64,000 bases of DNA from Psychroserpens luteolus (lineage in GTDB: Bacteria; Bacteroidota; Bacteroidia; Flavobacteriales; Flavobacteriaceae). Below are positions 35,344 to 45,003 of this stretch, piece by piece. Position 1 is the first letter of the stretch. Every line of letters begins with the position of its first letter. The position numbers were made by a program, and so were the translations under genes. Under the pieces are notes generated by a model that searched no databases, was not told the origin of the DNA, and worked only from the letters and a program-made list of their open reading frames with translations. Location of the stretch: the NCBI RefSeq assembly GCF_021032705.1, contig NZ_JAHVXI010000002.1, forward strand, positions 310,001 to 374,000. The letters run 5' to 3'.

Positions 35344-36579
35344 CTAATTTAATTTAATATTAAAATCACTTAAAATAGTAGTGAGGTCTTTTTTGGTGAT
35401 ATCTACATCTATAATTTCTCCCTCTTTATTTTTTACTTTTAAAGTTAATTGTTTTAATTCTTCTGTATTTGAAGCTTTAGTAATATAGTCACAAATTTTA
35501 CTTTCTGTAATCTGTTCTCCATTTACGGCAAGGATTTGGTCACCATAATTAAGTCTTTTTTGTAGCGCTTTATCCCAAACATAGCCAACAACAATAGTAT
35601 TATTTTTATATGTCGAAGTATATCCAGACATTGGCTTACTCACATCTAATGTTTCTGTTTTTGGTTTGAAGTAAAATCGCTTATTTCTATAATCGATTGT
35701 CATTACACCATAATTTAATAATTCAGCGCCTATTTTAGAATTATCATCTTTAGTGGTGTGCGTGATACAATTTTCAATTTCAAAATCATTGATAACCAAT
35801 TTCGGCAAATGCACTCTTAACTGATTATTCACAGGAACTTCACCAAATAAACTTACTGATGACGCTCCATTACTTTGACCAATAGCATTAAAGATAGCTT
35901 TGGATTTAAAAATATCATAATTTTCTCGAGACAGATCATATAGACCTCCCATACCTGTGTCAATTAAAACGAGTTCCCTGCCTTTGTCTTTTCCATGAAG
36001 TTCTATCCAAACATAGGGACTACCTTGATTACCTACTAGTTTAATTTTGTTAGATTCTTTCTTGTTTAAGCCTAGTTTTTTTGGTTTATCTGTTAGTATT
36101 AAAACTTTATTCGAAGCATCAAATTGAATAATAGACTGTTTGAGCAAGTTACTACCAATAAATCCATCGACACCAAAACACTTAAATATATCACTTCCAT
36201 TGAGATCATATACCAATGCTGTAGCATTTTCAAATTCAATTCCACCAAGCTTTAAGCTTTTTAATGACACCACATCTAGTTGTTGGCGTTTTCTGTTAGC
36301 ATCAGTCGTGGGAATCGTTGTTACTACTTTAGGTTTTACAGTTTGTAAAACTTCAGAAGATATAATATTAGGAGCTCCTGTATCTAACAAAAACCTATAC
36401 ACCTTTCCTTCTATTTCTACAGGAACGATGATTTTGTTTTTCTCAAACTCAAATGGAATTTCCTCATAATAATTTTTAGCATTAACTTTTCCTTGCCTAA
36501 GACTACTACTTTGAGCACAAGCATTTAAAGTAAAAGCAAGGATAATTAGCTTAAATACGATTTGATTAATACACTTCAT
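35344..36579 (-). CDS. Retropepsin-like aspartyl protease lipoprotein with PDZ-like end
   Basis: This 411-residue lipoprotein has the signal MKCINQIVFKLIILAFTLNAC (lipobox LNAC, given here in 20 residues plus Cys). Two Asp-Thr-Gly motifs, LLDTGAPNII (D66) and LIDTGMGGLY (D207), form a pepsin-like pair within one chain. A PDZ-like domain covers about 325-395 (YGDQILAVNGEQI). It should act in the periplasm. I chose ATG 36579, one base after the parE stop, because the longer TTG form lies inside parE and would bury the lipobox. It is placed between the topoisomerase subunit genes. Confidence 0.82.
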   Translation of the reverse strand: MKCINQIVFKLIILAFTLNACAQSSSLRQGKVNAKNYYEEIPFEFEKNKIIVPVEIEGKVYRFLLDTGAPNIISSEVLQTVKPKVVTTIPTTDANRKRQQLDVVSLKSLKLGGIEFENATALVYDLNGSDIFKCFGVDGFIGSNLLKQSIIQFDASNKVLILTDKPKKLGLNKKESNKIKLVGNQGSPYVWIELHGKDKGRELVLIDTGMGGLYDLSRENYDIFKSKAIFNAIGQSNGASSVSLFGEVPVNNQLRVHLPKLVINDFEIENCITHTTKDDNSKIGAELLNYGVMTIDYRNKRFYFKPKTETLDVSKPMSGYTSTYKNNTIVVGYVWDKALQKRLNYGDQILAVNGEQITESKICDYITKASNTEELKQLTLKVKNKEGEIIDVDITKKDLTTILSDFNIKLN

Positions 36580-36580
36580 T

Positions 36581-38440
36581 CTACTTTTCGTCTTCAACCA
36601 AATCTAATTCAACTTTCAAATTATTTATAATAAACTCTTGACGAGATGGTGTATTTTTCCCCATGTAGAAAGATAACAATTCCTCAATCGACATGTCTTT
36701 ATCTAGCATTACTGGATCTAAACGAATATCATCGCCAATGAAATGCACAAATTCATCAGGAGAAATCTCACCAAGACCTTTAAATCGTGTAATTTCTGGT
36801 TTTGGTTTTAACTTCTCAATGGCATTGCGACGTTCCGCATCTGAATAGCAATAAATGGTTTCTTTTTTATTTCGGACTCTAAATAAAGGTGTTTGTAAAA
36901 TGTATAGATGTCCTTCCTTAATGACTTCTGGAAAAAACTGCAAAAAGAATGTGATTAACAATAATCTAATATGCATACCATCAACATCAGCATCGGTAGC
37001 AATTACGATATAATTATAACGCAAATCTTCTAGCGATTCTTCAATATTTAAAGCAGCTTGCAATAAATTAAACTCTTCATTTTCATAGACGATTTTTTTA
37101 CTCAAACCATAACAATTAAGAGGTTTTCCTTTTAAACTGAAAACAGCTTGAGTATTGACATCTCTAGATTTTGTGATACTACCAGATGCAGAATCTCCCT
37201 CTGTAATAAATAATGTAGTCTCTAGATTACGTTCATTTTTGGTGTCTCCAAAATGCACGCGGCAATCCCTCAATTTTTTATTGTGCAAACTTGCCTTCTT
37301 TGCTCTGTCTTTTGCTAACTTTCTAATTCCTGAAAGCTCCTTACGTTCGCGCTCAGCTTGTAAAATCTTACGTTGAATTTTCTCTGCAGTATCTGGATTT
37401 TTATGCAAGTAGTTATCCAGATAACGCTTCATAAAATCGTTGATATATGTTCTTACCGTTGGCAAGCCTCCTCCCATATCTGTAGAACCTAATTTTGTTT
37501 TTGTCTGACTTTCAAAAACAGGCTCCATGACTTTGATTGAGATCGCTGAGGCTACAGATTTTCTAATATCTGATGCTTCATAGTTCTTTCCGTAGAACTC
37601 ACGCAAGGTTTTTACTAGAGCTTCTCTAAACGCTGCTAAATGCGTCCCTCCCTGTGTTGTGTTTTGTCCATTTACAAAACTGTGATATTCTTCGCTGTAT
37701 TGTGTTTTACTATGTGTTAGTGCCACTTCAATATCATTTCCTTTTAAATGGATAATATCATAGAGGCGATCTGTTTCATTTATGTTTTCAGATAAGAGAT
37801 CTTTAAGTCCGTTCTCACTAAAATACTTTTCTCCATTAAAAACGATTGTTAATCCCGGATTGAGATACACATAGTTTTTAAGCATCTTTGAGACATACTC
37901 ATTACGATACTTATAATTTTTGAAAATAGTCTCATCTGGAATAAATGATACTTTGGTCCCTTTTCGTCTAGATGTATCATCAAGCAATTCTTGATTAGAA
38001 AGATTTCCTTGTTCAAATTCGGCCGAAGCAGACTTCCCATCACGTGTTGATTCTACTCGGAAATAATTAGATAAAGCATTTACCGCTTTTGTACCAACAC
38101 CATTTAATCCGACAGATTTCTTAAAAGCTCTAGAATCATATTTTCCTCCAGTGTTCATTTTAGAGACCACATCAACTACTTTTCCTAATGGAATTCCTCG
38201 TCCATAATCCCTTACGATTACTTTATTACCTTGGATAGAAATTTCTATAGTCTTACCTGCTCCCATGACATATTCGTCAATGGAATTATCTAAAACTTCT
38301 TTAAGTAGAATATATATACCATCATCTGGTGATGAGCCATCACCTAATTTACCAATATACATACCAGGTCGCATTCTGATGTGTTCTTTCCAATCAAGCG
38401 AGCGTATGTTATCTTCGGTATATTTGGTTTCTTGAGACAT
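36581..38440 (-). CDS. parE: DNA topoisomerase IV subunit B (GyrB/ParE family)
   Basis: This 619-residue type IIA topoisomerase ATPase subunit has a GHKL ATP-binding region ([38 protein letters not shown]). The transducer domain follows. The TOPRIM domain is at about 405-525 ([26 protein letters not shown]). The C-terminal segment has [13 protein letters not shown]. It pairs with ParC to transport DNA duplexes with ATP. It heads a four-gene leftward operon ending in parC. Confidence 0.94.
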   Translation of the reverse strand: MSQETKYTEDNIRSLDWKEHIRMRPGMYIGKLGDGSSPDDGIYILLKEVLDNSIDEYVMGAGKTIEISIQGNKVIVRDYGRGIPLGKVVDVVSKMNTGGKYDSRAFKKSVGLNGVGTKAVNALSNYFRVESTRDGKSASAEFEQGNLSNQELLDDTSRRKGTKVSFIPDETIFKNYKYRNEYVSKMLKNYVYLNPGLTIVFNGEKYFSENGLKDLLSENINETDRLYDIIHLKGNDIEVALTHSKTQYSEEYHSFVNGQNTTQGGTHLAAFREALVKTLREFYGKNYEASDIRKSVASAISIKVMEPVFESQTKTKLGSTDMGGGLPTVRTYINDFMKRYLDNYLHKNPDTAEKIQRKILQAERERKELSGIRKLAKDRAKKASLHNKKLRDCRVHFGDTKNERNLETTLFITEGDSASGSITKSRDVNTQAVFSLKGKPLNCYGLSKKIVYENEEFNLLQAALNIEESLEDLRYNYIVIATDADVDGMHIRLLLITFFLQFFPEVIKEGHLYILQTPLFRVRNKKETIYCYSDAERRNAIEKLKPKPEITRFKGLGEISPDEFVHFIGDDIRLDPVMLDKDMSIEELLSFYMGKNTPSRQEFIINNLKVELDLVEDEK

Positions 38441-38557
38441 AAATGGATGAAAAATTAAGATAGAACGCTAATATAACATAACGTTACAAAAAATGAAATA
38501 GGGATCCCACAAAGTAATTAACAATAAAAGCCCAATATTGTTGAGAACGTTACTGTT

Positions 38558-39022
38558 TTATTGATTATAAGATAATTCTTCAGCTTTTTCTTTCAAAAAC
38601 GTATTTCGAGTCACTAATAAGTTAGTCATATAGTGCTTTAAAAACAGAACGTTTGCGATTTTTCCGAAGATCCCAAAAGGCGATTGAAAATAAAACGTAT
38701 CAACCATCACAGTACCATCATTTTCAATTTGAAATCGATGTTCATGCTTAAACGATTTAAAAGCTCCAGAAACCATTTCATCTACAAAATAGTATGGAGG
38801 ATCAAATTGCGTAATTTTAGAGGTTAGTTTCTGTGTAATTCCGAAGTGTTTTGCTTCCCATGTCACCCATTCTCCTAGTGCAATCAAACCTGATGTTTTA
38901 CCAGCTATTGCTTTTTCGCCAGAATCCACCATGGACATTTTATGAAAATCTATATCACGTGACAGGTCAAAACAGACTTGAATGTCTGCATCAATAAATG
39001 TCTTGATTTCGATTAAAGGCAT
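38558..39022 (-). CDS. SRPBCC-family (START-like) protein
   Basis: This 154-residue soluble protein has the helix-grip fold of the SRPBCC superfamily (IEIKTFIDADIQVCFDL, then EMVSGAFKSFKHEHRF and TFYFQSPFGIFGKIA). Such cavities bind hydrophobic ligands, but none can be named. It overlaps the YchF stop by one base (TAATG), so translation is coupled. A structural or signalling role is as likely as an enzymatic one. Confidence 0.8.
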   Translation of the reverse strand: MPLIEIKTFIDADIQVCFDLSRDIDFHKMSMVDSGEKAIAGKTSGLIALGEWVTWEAKHFGITQKLTSKITQFDPPYYFVDEMVSGAFKSFKHEHRFQIENDGTVMVDTFYFQSPFGIFGKIANVLFLKHYMTNLLVTRNTFLKEKAEELSYNQ

Positions 39023-40116
39023 TATACATTAAATAAGAAGTGCATAACATCACCATCCTTGACAATATAATTTTTACCTTCAACACGCATTTTACCGGCT
39101 TCTTTAACTTTTGCTTCACTACCATACTGTACATAGTCATCATAGGCAATAACCTCTGCTCTAATGAAGCCTTTTTCAAAGTCGGTGTGGATCACACCAG
39201 CAGCTTGAGGTGCTGTTGCGCCTATATCTACTGTCCAAGCTCGAACTTCCTTGACACCAGCAGTAAAATACGTTTGCTGATTTAATAACTTGTAAGCAGA
39301 TCTTATTAATTTTGAAGAACCTGGTTCATCCAAACCAATATCTTGAAGAAACATTTGACGTTCTTCGTAATCATCAAGTTCATTAATATCGGCTTCTGTA
39401 CCTACGGCTAAAACCAAAACTTCTGCTTTTTCATCTTTTACAGCTGCTCTTACTTGTTCTACATAAGCATTTCCAGATACAGCACTTGCCTCGTCGACAT
39501 TACATACATACATCACTGGTTTAGAAGTGATCAATTGCGCAGGACCAACAAATTCCTCTTGTTCATCATCGCTAAACTCCAATGCTCTAACCGATTTTCC
39601 AGCTTCGAGGCCATCTTTAAGTTTTAGCAATATAGCTTCTTCCTTTTGTGCTTCTTTATTTCCTGTTTTTGCTGCACGCTTCACTTTATCAAGTTTCTTT
39701 TCTACAGTTTCAAGATCCTTAAGCTGCAATTCCATATCGATAGTTTCCTTATCACGAATAGGGTCTACACTGCCATCTACATGCACAATATTATCATTAT
39801 CAAAACAACGCAACACATGAAGAATAGCATCGGTTTCACGAATGTTTCCCAAAAACTGATTTCCTAAACCTTCACCTTTACTCGCTCCTTTTACTAAACC
39901 TGCAATATCTACAATTTCAACAGTAGCAGGCATAACACGCTCAGGGTTTACCAAAGACTCTAATTTTTGAAGCCTTGGGTCTGGCACATTAACCACACCA
40001 ATATTGGGTTCGATCGTACAAAACGGAAAATTTGCGCTCTGCGCTTTAGCATTAGATAAACAGTTAAATAAGGTCGATTTACCTACGTTTGGCAATCCTA
40101 CAATTCCAGCTTTCAT
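39022..40116 (-). CDS. ychF: Redox-regulated ATPase YchF (OLA1 family)
   Basis: This 364-residue P-loop NTPase of the Obg/YchF group has the Walker [11 protein letters not shown] at 7-16, the G2/G3 region [16 protein letters not shown], a central coiled coil at about 130-165 and a C-terminal TGS domain (about 280-362, with [19 protein letters not shown]). YchF prefers ATP over GTP and associates with ribosomes. The length and motif order are those of the bacterial family. No neighbouring gene explains regulation. Confidence 0.96.
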   Translation of the reverse strand: MKAGIVGLPNVGKSTLFNCLSNAKAQSANFPFCTIEPNIGVVNVPDPRLQKLESLVNPERVMPATVEIVDIAGLVKGASKGEGLGNQFLGNIRETDAILHVLRCFDNDNIVHVDGSVDPIRDKETIDMELQLKDLETVEKKLDKVKRAAKTGNKEAQKEEAILLKLKDGLEAGKSVRALEFSDDEQEEFVGPAQLITSKPVMYVCNVDEASAVSGNAYVEQVRAAVKDEKAEVLVLAVGTEADINELDDYEERQMFLQDIGLDEPGSSKLIRSAYKLLNQQTYFTAGVKEVRAWTVDIGATAPQAAGVIHTDFEKGFIRAEVIAYDDYVQYGSEAKVKEAGKMRVEGKNYIVKDGDVMHFLFNV

Positions 40117-40207
40117 AAGTTTTGTTTTTGCGAGTGCAAATGTAGTTAAATATCTTATTGTTTTAAATAAAAACGAGAAGTAAGATTACAGAGACTAGGA
40201 GACGTCT

Positions 40208-41008
40208 CTATTTTCTAATTATTATAGCACGATATACCGTATCTTGTAGAGATAGCATCGTTTCTTCTATAGGGAATCCTGTACTGTCCATATGAATAAC
40301 AGTCGTGTAGACAGGTTGAGAATCATTAGCCTTTTTAAGTTGTTGCACATCTACTCGCTTTAAAACAGACTCATTCCAAGAGTAAGTTATAATTTGATTT
40401 AATCCAAATTCAGCTTTAGGATGATCCTTTTTCTTTATAGCTTTCTTTATAAGTTGATTTTTTTCATTGTAGTAATAATCTATATGGTCATAAAACTCTG
40501 GGTAATTCATAATTTTCCCTTCTTCTAGTTCACCATCTCTTGAAACGATTTTTTCATTTTTAACGACATATTTATAGTGAATTCCCCATCCAAAGTTAGA
40601 CATCTCACTTTCAAAAATAGTATCAGTATTGCGTGTTCTTTCATAAGTGTATAATTCGGAATAATCGGTAAATATGTTTTTTTTCATTAATAATCCTGTG
40701 GAATCAAATTCAAAATGATTGGTGCAACACATAAAGCCTCTTCTATTTTCCATGACAATATTATTTTTTTGCAAAATAAAATAGCTTAAGGTATCGCCCA
40801 CTATAGAACCAGCAACTTTCCCATGAGTAAGAATTTCAAAAACCAAACCTGCATCAGAAGCCTTCATCAAATGTGGAATATCATCGATACAGTTAACCAA
40901 TAAAGGGTCTAAAGATGTTTTCTTTTCTACAGAATCTGAAGACGTCCTCTTGTCTTTAGAACAGGACAGGAAAAGACACACACATAAAACTAAAGTAATA
41001 TATTTCAT
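40208..41008 (-). CDS. Lipoprotein, function unknown
   Basis: This 266-residue lipoprotein has the signal MKYITLVLCVCLFLSC (lipobox LFLSC). I chose the ATG at 41008, because the five-residue extension only pushes the lipobox further in. The mature part has repeated beta strands with aromatic YxY patterns (YYYNEKNQLIKK, FEFDSTGLLMKKN). These resemble the short repeats of RHS/MORN-like surface proteins, but not clearly enough to name. It probably sits on the outer membrane. A terminator follows a small gene upstream of it. Confidence 0.7.
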   Translation of the reverse strand: MKYITLVLCVCLFLSCSKDKRTSSDSVEKKTSLDPLLVNCIDDIPHLMKASDAGLVFEILTHGKVAGSIVGDTLSYFILQKNNIVMENRRGFMCCTNHFEFDSTGLLMKKNIFTDYSELYTYERTRNTDTIFESEMSNFGWGIHYKYVVKNEKIVSRDGELEEGKIMNYPEFYDHIDYYYNEKNQLIKKAIKKKDHPKAEFGLNQIITYSWNESVLKRVDVQQLKKANDSQPVYTTVIHMDSTGFPIEETMLSLQDTVYRAIIIRK

Positions 41009-41021
41009 TAAATAACTAAAC

Positions 41022-41049
41022 AAAAAAATCCTAAGCTTATTGCTTAGGA
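41022..41049 (-). terminator. Intrinsic terminator after the 42-codon membrane gene
   Basis: TCCTAAGC (41029-41036) and GCTTAGGA (41042-41049) form a perfect 8-bp stem with a five-base loop. On the minus strand the stem is followed by ATTTTTTTG. It lies 22 bases beyond the small gene's stop and only 14 bases before the lipoprotein start. Confidence 0.75.
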
Positions 41050-41070
41050 CATTTATTTCTTAGTATAGTA

Positions 41071-41199
41071 TTATCTTAAAAACATCAACTTCAGTATGAT
41101 ATAGATGACATAAAGAAATACGCAACCCGTAACAATCATAAGTGTACAACCTAAGTGCTTCCAAAATCCGTTATACTCTTCTTTGTCTTTGTGCTCCAT
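41071..41199 (-). CDS. 42-residue membrane protein, function unknown
   Basis: Reading the minus strand from ATG at 41199 gives MEHKDKEEYNGFWKHLGCTL, then a hydrophobic helix (MIVTGCVFLYVIYIILKLMF) and a stop at 41071. The charged N-terminus and single helix are typical of small inner-membrane proteins. Two Cys flank or lie in the helix. It is bracketed by two intrinsic terminators on the same strand, which supports a separate transcription unit. No family is recognised. Confidence 0.6.
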   Translation of the reverse strand: MEHKDKEEYNGFWKHLGCTLMIVTGCVFLYVIYIILKLMFLR

Positions 41200-41214
41200 A
41201 AAGGCAATTTAAAC

Positions 41215-41240
41215 AAAAAACCCCAAGCAATAAGCTAGGG
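41215..41240 (-). terminator. Intrinsic terminator after the ferredoxin gene
   Basis: CCCAAGC (41222-41228) pairs with GCTAGGG (41234-41240) with one A/A mismatch and an AATAA loop. The minus strand then has a T-run. The loop and inner stem repeat the sequence of the terminator at 41022-41049, suggesting local duplication. Confidence 0.65.
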
Positions 41241-41272
41241 ATTCAATTTTATAATTAAATATTTTGTATTGC

Positions 41273-41626
41273 TTAATCATCAGGATGCATAAAGCGTTGC
41301 TTTCCAAGCAGTACCTCTTCTGTTTCCACATGGTCATCATCAGGAACACAACAATCTACAGGACATACAGCTGCACATTGTGGTTCTTCATGAAACCCTT
41401 TACATTCTGTACATTTATCGGGAACGATATAATAAATCTCATCGCTAATAGGCTCTTGTGCTTCATCTGCATTAACAGCATTACCGTTTGGTAAAACAAC
41501 ATGTCCTCCTAAACTCGTACCATCTTTATATCTCCAATCATCTGCGCCTTCATATATCGCTGTATTAGGACATTCAGGTTCACATGCGCCACAGTTGATA
41601 CACTCATCTGTTATTATAATTGCCAT
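41273..41626 (-). CDS. 4Fe-4S dicluster ferredoxin
   Basis: This 117-residue ferredoxin has two clusters. The first motif is [12 protein letters not shown] and the second [22 protein letters not shown], with the longer CxxCx8CxxxC spacing of the Alvin-type/FdxN class. It carries electrons in the cytosol. The ATG at 41626 is the start, because the family begins [13 protein letters not shown] and the 19-codon upstream extension has no support. It is divergent from the acyl-CoA reductase gene, which may be coincidental. Confidence 0.92.
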   Translation of the reverse strand: MAIIITDECINCGACEPECPNTAIYEGADDWRYKDGTSLGGHVVLPNGNAVNADEAQEPISDEIYYIVPDKCTECKGFHEEPQCAAVCPVDCCVPDDDHVETEEVLLGKQRFMHPDD

Positions 41627-41654
41627 AGTAATTTTTCTTTTAAATAAGCTTGCG

Positions 41655-41662
41655 TAAATTTG
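41655..41662 (+). promoter_or_regulatory. Bacteroidota -7 box for the acyl-CoA reductase gene
   Basis: TAAATTTG matches the consensus exactly and lies 44 bases before the ATG at 41707. It falls within a longer in-frame reading from ATG 41650, arguing for the downstream start. A TTTT run at about 41635 is a weak -33 candidate. Confidence 0.5.
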
Positions 41663-41706
41663 CAGTTGCAAAAATAAAGCCAAAACATCGTATAACCAAA
41701 CACAAT

Positions 41707-42768
41707 ATGGATTTACAACAAAGAATTAACGCTTTTTCCAAACTGGGCGATTTTTTAAGTCAGTTTTCTTCGGAAGGCATCGAAAAAAAAGACAACATTA
41801 TAAATAACGATTTGTTTTTTAACGGCTTTAAACATCAAATCAAATTAGCACAAGAGCATAACGGTTGGTTTACAAAAGAGAACATATTATTTGCTTTAGA
41901 CGGATGGTCTAACCAATTGACTGATAGTAATATTAAACAATGGTTATCAAAGTATAAGTTTACTACCGAAAACTTAAAAATCATAGCTATTATTATGGCA
42001 GGAAATATTCCGCTAGTAGGCTTTCATGATTTTTTGTCTGTATTAATTTCTGGTCAAAATGTTTTGGTGAAACAATCGTCTAATGACAAACATCTTTTAC
42101 CCTATTTAGCCAAATATTTAGAGCATGTAGAACCTGAATTCAAAGGTCGAATTTCATTCACCGAAGGTAAGCTAGACGATTTCGATGCAGTTATCGCAAC
42201 AGGAAGTGATAATACAGCGCGCTACTTTGAATATTATTTTAAAGACAAGCCTTCAATCATTAGAAAGAATCGAAACTCAGTAGCTGTATTAACTGGAAAC
42301 GAGACCGAAGACGAACTGAAAGCACTTTCCGAAGATATTTTTAGATATTATGGTTTAGGATGCCGAAATGTATCTAAACTGTTTGTTCCTGAAGGATATG
42401 ACTTTGACAATTTCTTTAAAGGAATGTATGACTGGAATCCAATCATAAACCAAGCAAAATATGCCAACAATTATGATTATAACAAGGCTGTGTATTTAAT
42501 GAGCGAATTTGAAATGTTAGAAAATGGGTTTCTGATGATTAAAGAAGATGACAATTTCTCTTCTCCTATCGCGACAGTTTTTTATGAACATTACAAGTCA
42601 AAAGAACAATTGACAAATATTTTAAAAGAGAAGGCAGAACGTATTCAATGTGTTGTTGGTAATGGCATACTGGACAATGAAATTAAATTTGGCCAAACAC
42701 AATTGCCTAACTTATGGGATTATGCCGATGCTATAGATACTATTACGTTTTCGTTGACAATCTGTTAA
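41707..42768 (+). CDS. LuxC-like acyl-CoA reductase
   Basis: This 353-residue NAD(P)-dependent aldehyde dehydrogenase-fold enzyme is related to LuxC, which reduces acyl-CoA or acyl thioester to aldehyde. Conserved blocks include [34 protein letters not shown] and [15 protein letters not shown]. The expected catalytic Cys is in [15 protein letters not shown] near residue 220. The ATG at 41707 was chosen over ATG 41650 because the promoter box falls between them. No other lux genes are nearby, so bioluminescence is not implied. Confidence 0.83.
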   Translation: MDLQQRINAFSKLGDFLSQFSSEGIEKKDNIINNDLFFNGFKHQIKLAQEHNGWFTKENILFALDGWSNQLTDSNIKQWLSKYKFTTENLKIIAIIMAGNIPLVGFHDFLSVLISGQNVLVKQSSNDKHLLPYLAKYLEHVEPEFKGRISFTEGKLDDFDAVIATGSDNTARYFEYYFKDKPSIIRKNRNSVAVLTGNETEDELKALSEDIFRYYGLGCRNVSKLFVPEGYDFDNFFKGMYDWNPIINQAKYANNYDYNKAVYLMSEFEMLENGFLMIKEDDNFSSPIATVFYEHYKSKEQLTNILKEKAERIQCVVGNGILDNEIKFGQTQLPNLWDYADAIDTITFSLTIC

Positions 42769-42873
42769 TAAAATATCGATATTATATCTCGTTTTTTAGC
42801 AGAAATCACCACCTTTGTGAGAAGTGAAAATACAACTTATTTTTTCGTTAATTCGGAATTAAAATCTACATAA

Positions 42874-43935
42874 ATGAAAAGACATAATTTTAGTGCAGGT
42901 CCATGTATTTTACCTGGTGAAGTACTACAGAAAGCTTCTGAAGCAGTGATAAATTTTGACAATGGATTATCACTCTTAGAAATATCACATCGAAGCAAGC
43001 CCTTCGTAGACGTGATGGAGAATGCAAGAGCGCTGGCTTTAGAATTACTTGGACTTGAAGGTAAAGGTTATAAAGCGTTATTCTTACAAGGAGGTGCAAG
43101 TACACAGTTTTTAATGGTGGCACTCAACATGCTCGAAAAAAGAGCAGGATATCTTAATACTGGAACTTGGAGTGACAAAGCGATAAAAGAAGCTAAAATA
43201 TATGACGACATCTATGAAGTAGCCTCGTCTAAAGATGCAAATTATAATTATATCCCAAAAGGATATGATATCCCAACAGATTATGACTATTTTCACTGTA
43301 CATCCAATAACACCATTTTTGGAACACAGATGAAAGAATTCCCTAACTCTCCTATCCCAATGGTTTGTGATATGAGTAGTGACATTTTTTCACGCCAATT
43401 GGATTTTTCGCAATTCGACTTAATCTATGCTGGAGCTCAAAAAAATATGGGACCTGCAGGAGCTACTCTAGTTGTTGTTAAAGAAGATGTATTAGGAAAA
43501 GTGTCACGAAAAATTCCTTCTATGATGGATTATAAAGTACACATAGGCAAAAGCAGTATGTTTAATACACCTCCTGTTTTTTCGGTGTACGTATCTATGC
43601 TAACCTTACAATGGTTAAAGGACCTTGGAGGCATAGCTGCTATAGAAAAAGAAAATGATAAAAAAGCCCAGTTAATTTATTCAGAAATTGATCTCAACCC
43701 ACTATTTAAAGGGTTTTCTACAAAGGCAGATCGATCAACCATGAATGCAACATTCACTTTAGCTAATGACCATTTAAAAGAAACCTTTGAAACTATGGTT
43801 AAAGAAGCTGGAATAAATGGCCTTAATGGTCATAGAAGTGTTGGTGGTTACCGAGCATCTATGTATAACGCCTTGTCTCTTGAAAGCGTTGGTATTCTTG
43901 TGGATGTTATGAGTGAATTAGAAAGAAAAGCATAA
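42874..43935 (+). CDS. serC: Phosphoserine aminotransferase
   Basis: This 353-residue class-V aminotransferase makes O-phosphoserine from 3-phosphohydroxypyruvate and glutamate. It starts MKRHNFSAGPCILPGEVL, the usual SerC N-terminus. The PLP-binding lysine lies in YAGAQKNMGPAGATL near residue 190, and the C-terminus has NGHRSVGGYRASMYN. It is followed after 10 bases by serA, so two consecutive serine-pathway steps are co-transcribed. Confidence 0.95.
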   Translation: MKRHNFSAGPCILPGEVLQKASEAVINFDNGLSLLEISHRSKPFVDVMENARALALELLGLEGKGYKALFLQGGASTQFLMVALNMLEKRAGYLNTGTWSDKAIKEAKIYDDIYEVASSKDANYNYIPKGYDIPTDYDYFHCTSNNTIFGTQMKEFPNSPIPMVCDMSSDIFSRQLDFSQFDLIYAGAQKNMGPAGATLVVVKEDVLGKVSRKIPSMMDYKVHIGKSSMFNTPPVFSVYVSMLTLQWLKDLGGIAAIEKENDKKAQLIYSEIDLNPLFKGFSTKADRSTMNATFTLANDHLKETFETMVKEAGINGLNGHRSVGGYRASMYNALSLESVGILVDVMSELERKA

Positions 43936-43945
43936 ATAAAATTAA

Positions 43946-44896
43946 ATGAAAGTATTAGCAAACGATGGTGTTTCGCAAAGCGGGATTACAGCATTAGAAA
44001 ATGCTGGTTTTGAAGTTCTAACTACAACTGTTGCCCAAGAACAATTAATCAATTATATAAATGAGAATGACATTGATGTTCTTCTAGTAAGAAGTGCGAC
44101 TAAAGTTCGAAAAGACTTAATCGACGCTTGTGCTAATTTGAAAATAATTGGTCGTGGTGGTGTTGGCATGGATAATATTGATGTTGAATATGCTCGCGGC
44201 AAGGGAAAACATGTTATTAATACACCTGCAGCATCTTCTCAATCTGTTGCAGAGTTAGTTTTTGCTCACTTATTTGGAGGTGTTCGTTTTTTACATGATT
44301 CGAATAGAAACATGCCTTTAGATGGTGACACAAAATTTAAAGCTTTAAAGAAAAACTATGCTAAAGGTGTAGAATTACGAGGAAAAACACTTGGTATTAT
44401 TGGATTTGGAAGAATTGGTCGTGAAGTTGCAAAGATTGCATTGGGTATTGGAATGAAAGTTATTGCTAGCGATAAATTTGTAGGTAAGGCGAATGTGAAA
44501 GTTGAATTTTATAACGGACAGTTTATCAACGTGGAAATTGAGACAGAGCCAATGAAAGATGTTTTACAACATGCAGACTTCATTACTTTACATGTACCAG
44601 CACAGAAAGAATATGTAATTGGTGACAAACAATTCAATCTAATGAAAGATGGTGTTGGAATAGTTAATGCTGCACGTGGTGGTGTTATCGATGAAGTTGC
44701 TTTGGTCAAAGCCATAGAGTCTGGCAAAGTTGCTTTTGCCGGTTTAGACACTTTTGAAGAAGAACCAACTCCTGCTGTTCAAGTCTTGATGAATGGACGC
44801 ATTTCTTTAACACCTCATATTGGAGCCGCAACAAACGAAGCTCAAGATAGAATCGGAACAGAATTGGCAGATCAAATCATTAGTATTTTGAATTAA
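43946..44896 (+). CDS. serA: D-3-phosphoglycerate dehydrogenase (short form)
   Basis: This 316-residue D-2-hydroxyacid dehydrogenase lacks the C-terminal ACT regulatory domain. The NAD-binding Rossmann motif is LGIIGFGRIGREVA near residue 150. The catalytic residues are Arg in NAARGGVID, Glu in FEEEPTP and His in TPHIGAATNEAQ. Oxidation of 3-phosphoglycerate is assigned because the gene is directly downstream of serC. Absence of ACT implies no serine feedback by that route. A strong terminator follows. Confidence 0.92.
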   Translation: MKVLANDGVSQSGITALENAGFEVLTTTVAQEQLINYINENDIDVLLVRSATKVRKDLIDACANLKIIGRGGVGMDNIDVEYARGKGKHVINTPAASSQSVAELVFAHLFGGVRFLHDSNRNMPLDGDTKFKALKKNYAKGVELRGKTLGIIGFGRIGREVAKIALGIGMKVIASDKFVGKANVKVEFYNGQFINVEIETEPMKDVLQHADFITLHVPAQKEYVIGDKQFNLMKDGVGIVNAARGGVIDEVALVKAIESGKVAFAGLDTFEEEPTPAVQVLMNGRISLTPHIGAATNEAQDRIGTELADQIISILN

Positions 44897-44929
44897 TTGG
44901 TCAAAATTGTGACCAAAACAAAAAAGAGG

Positions 44930-44957
44930 AGTCCTAATATATGTTAGGACTTTTTTT
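44930..44957 (+). terminator. Intrinsic terminator after serC-serA
   Basis: AGTCCTAA (44930-44937), a six-base loop and TTAGGACT (44944-44951) form a perfect 8-bp stem, followed by a run of T residues. Confidence 0.88.
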
Positions 44958-45003
44958 CGTAAATTGAATGTCCAATTTATATTAACTTTATTCAAACAAT
45001 ATT

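Noticed and set aside
41270-41710. Shared regulation of ferredoxin and acyl-CoA reductase
   Set aside because: Only one consensus promoter box (rightward) is present in the divergent gap, and no palindromes were found.
41707-42768. LuxC-like reductase as a sign of bioluminescence
   Set aside because: No luxA, luxB, luxD or luxE genes are in the window, and LuxC-type reductases occur in many non-luminous bacteria.
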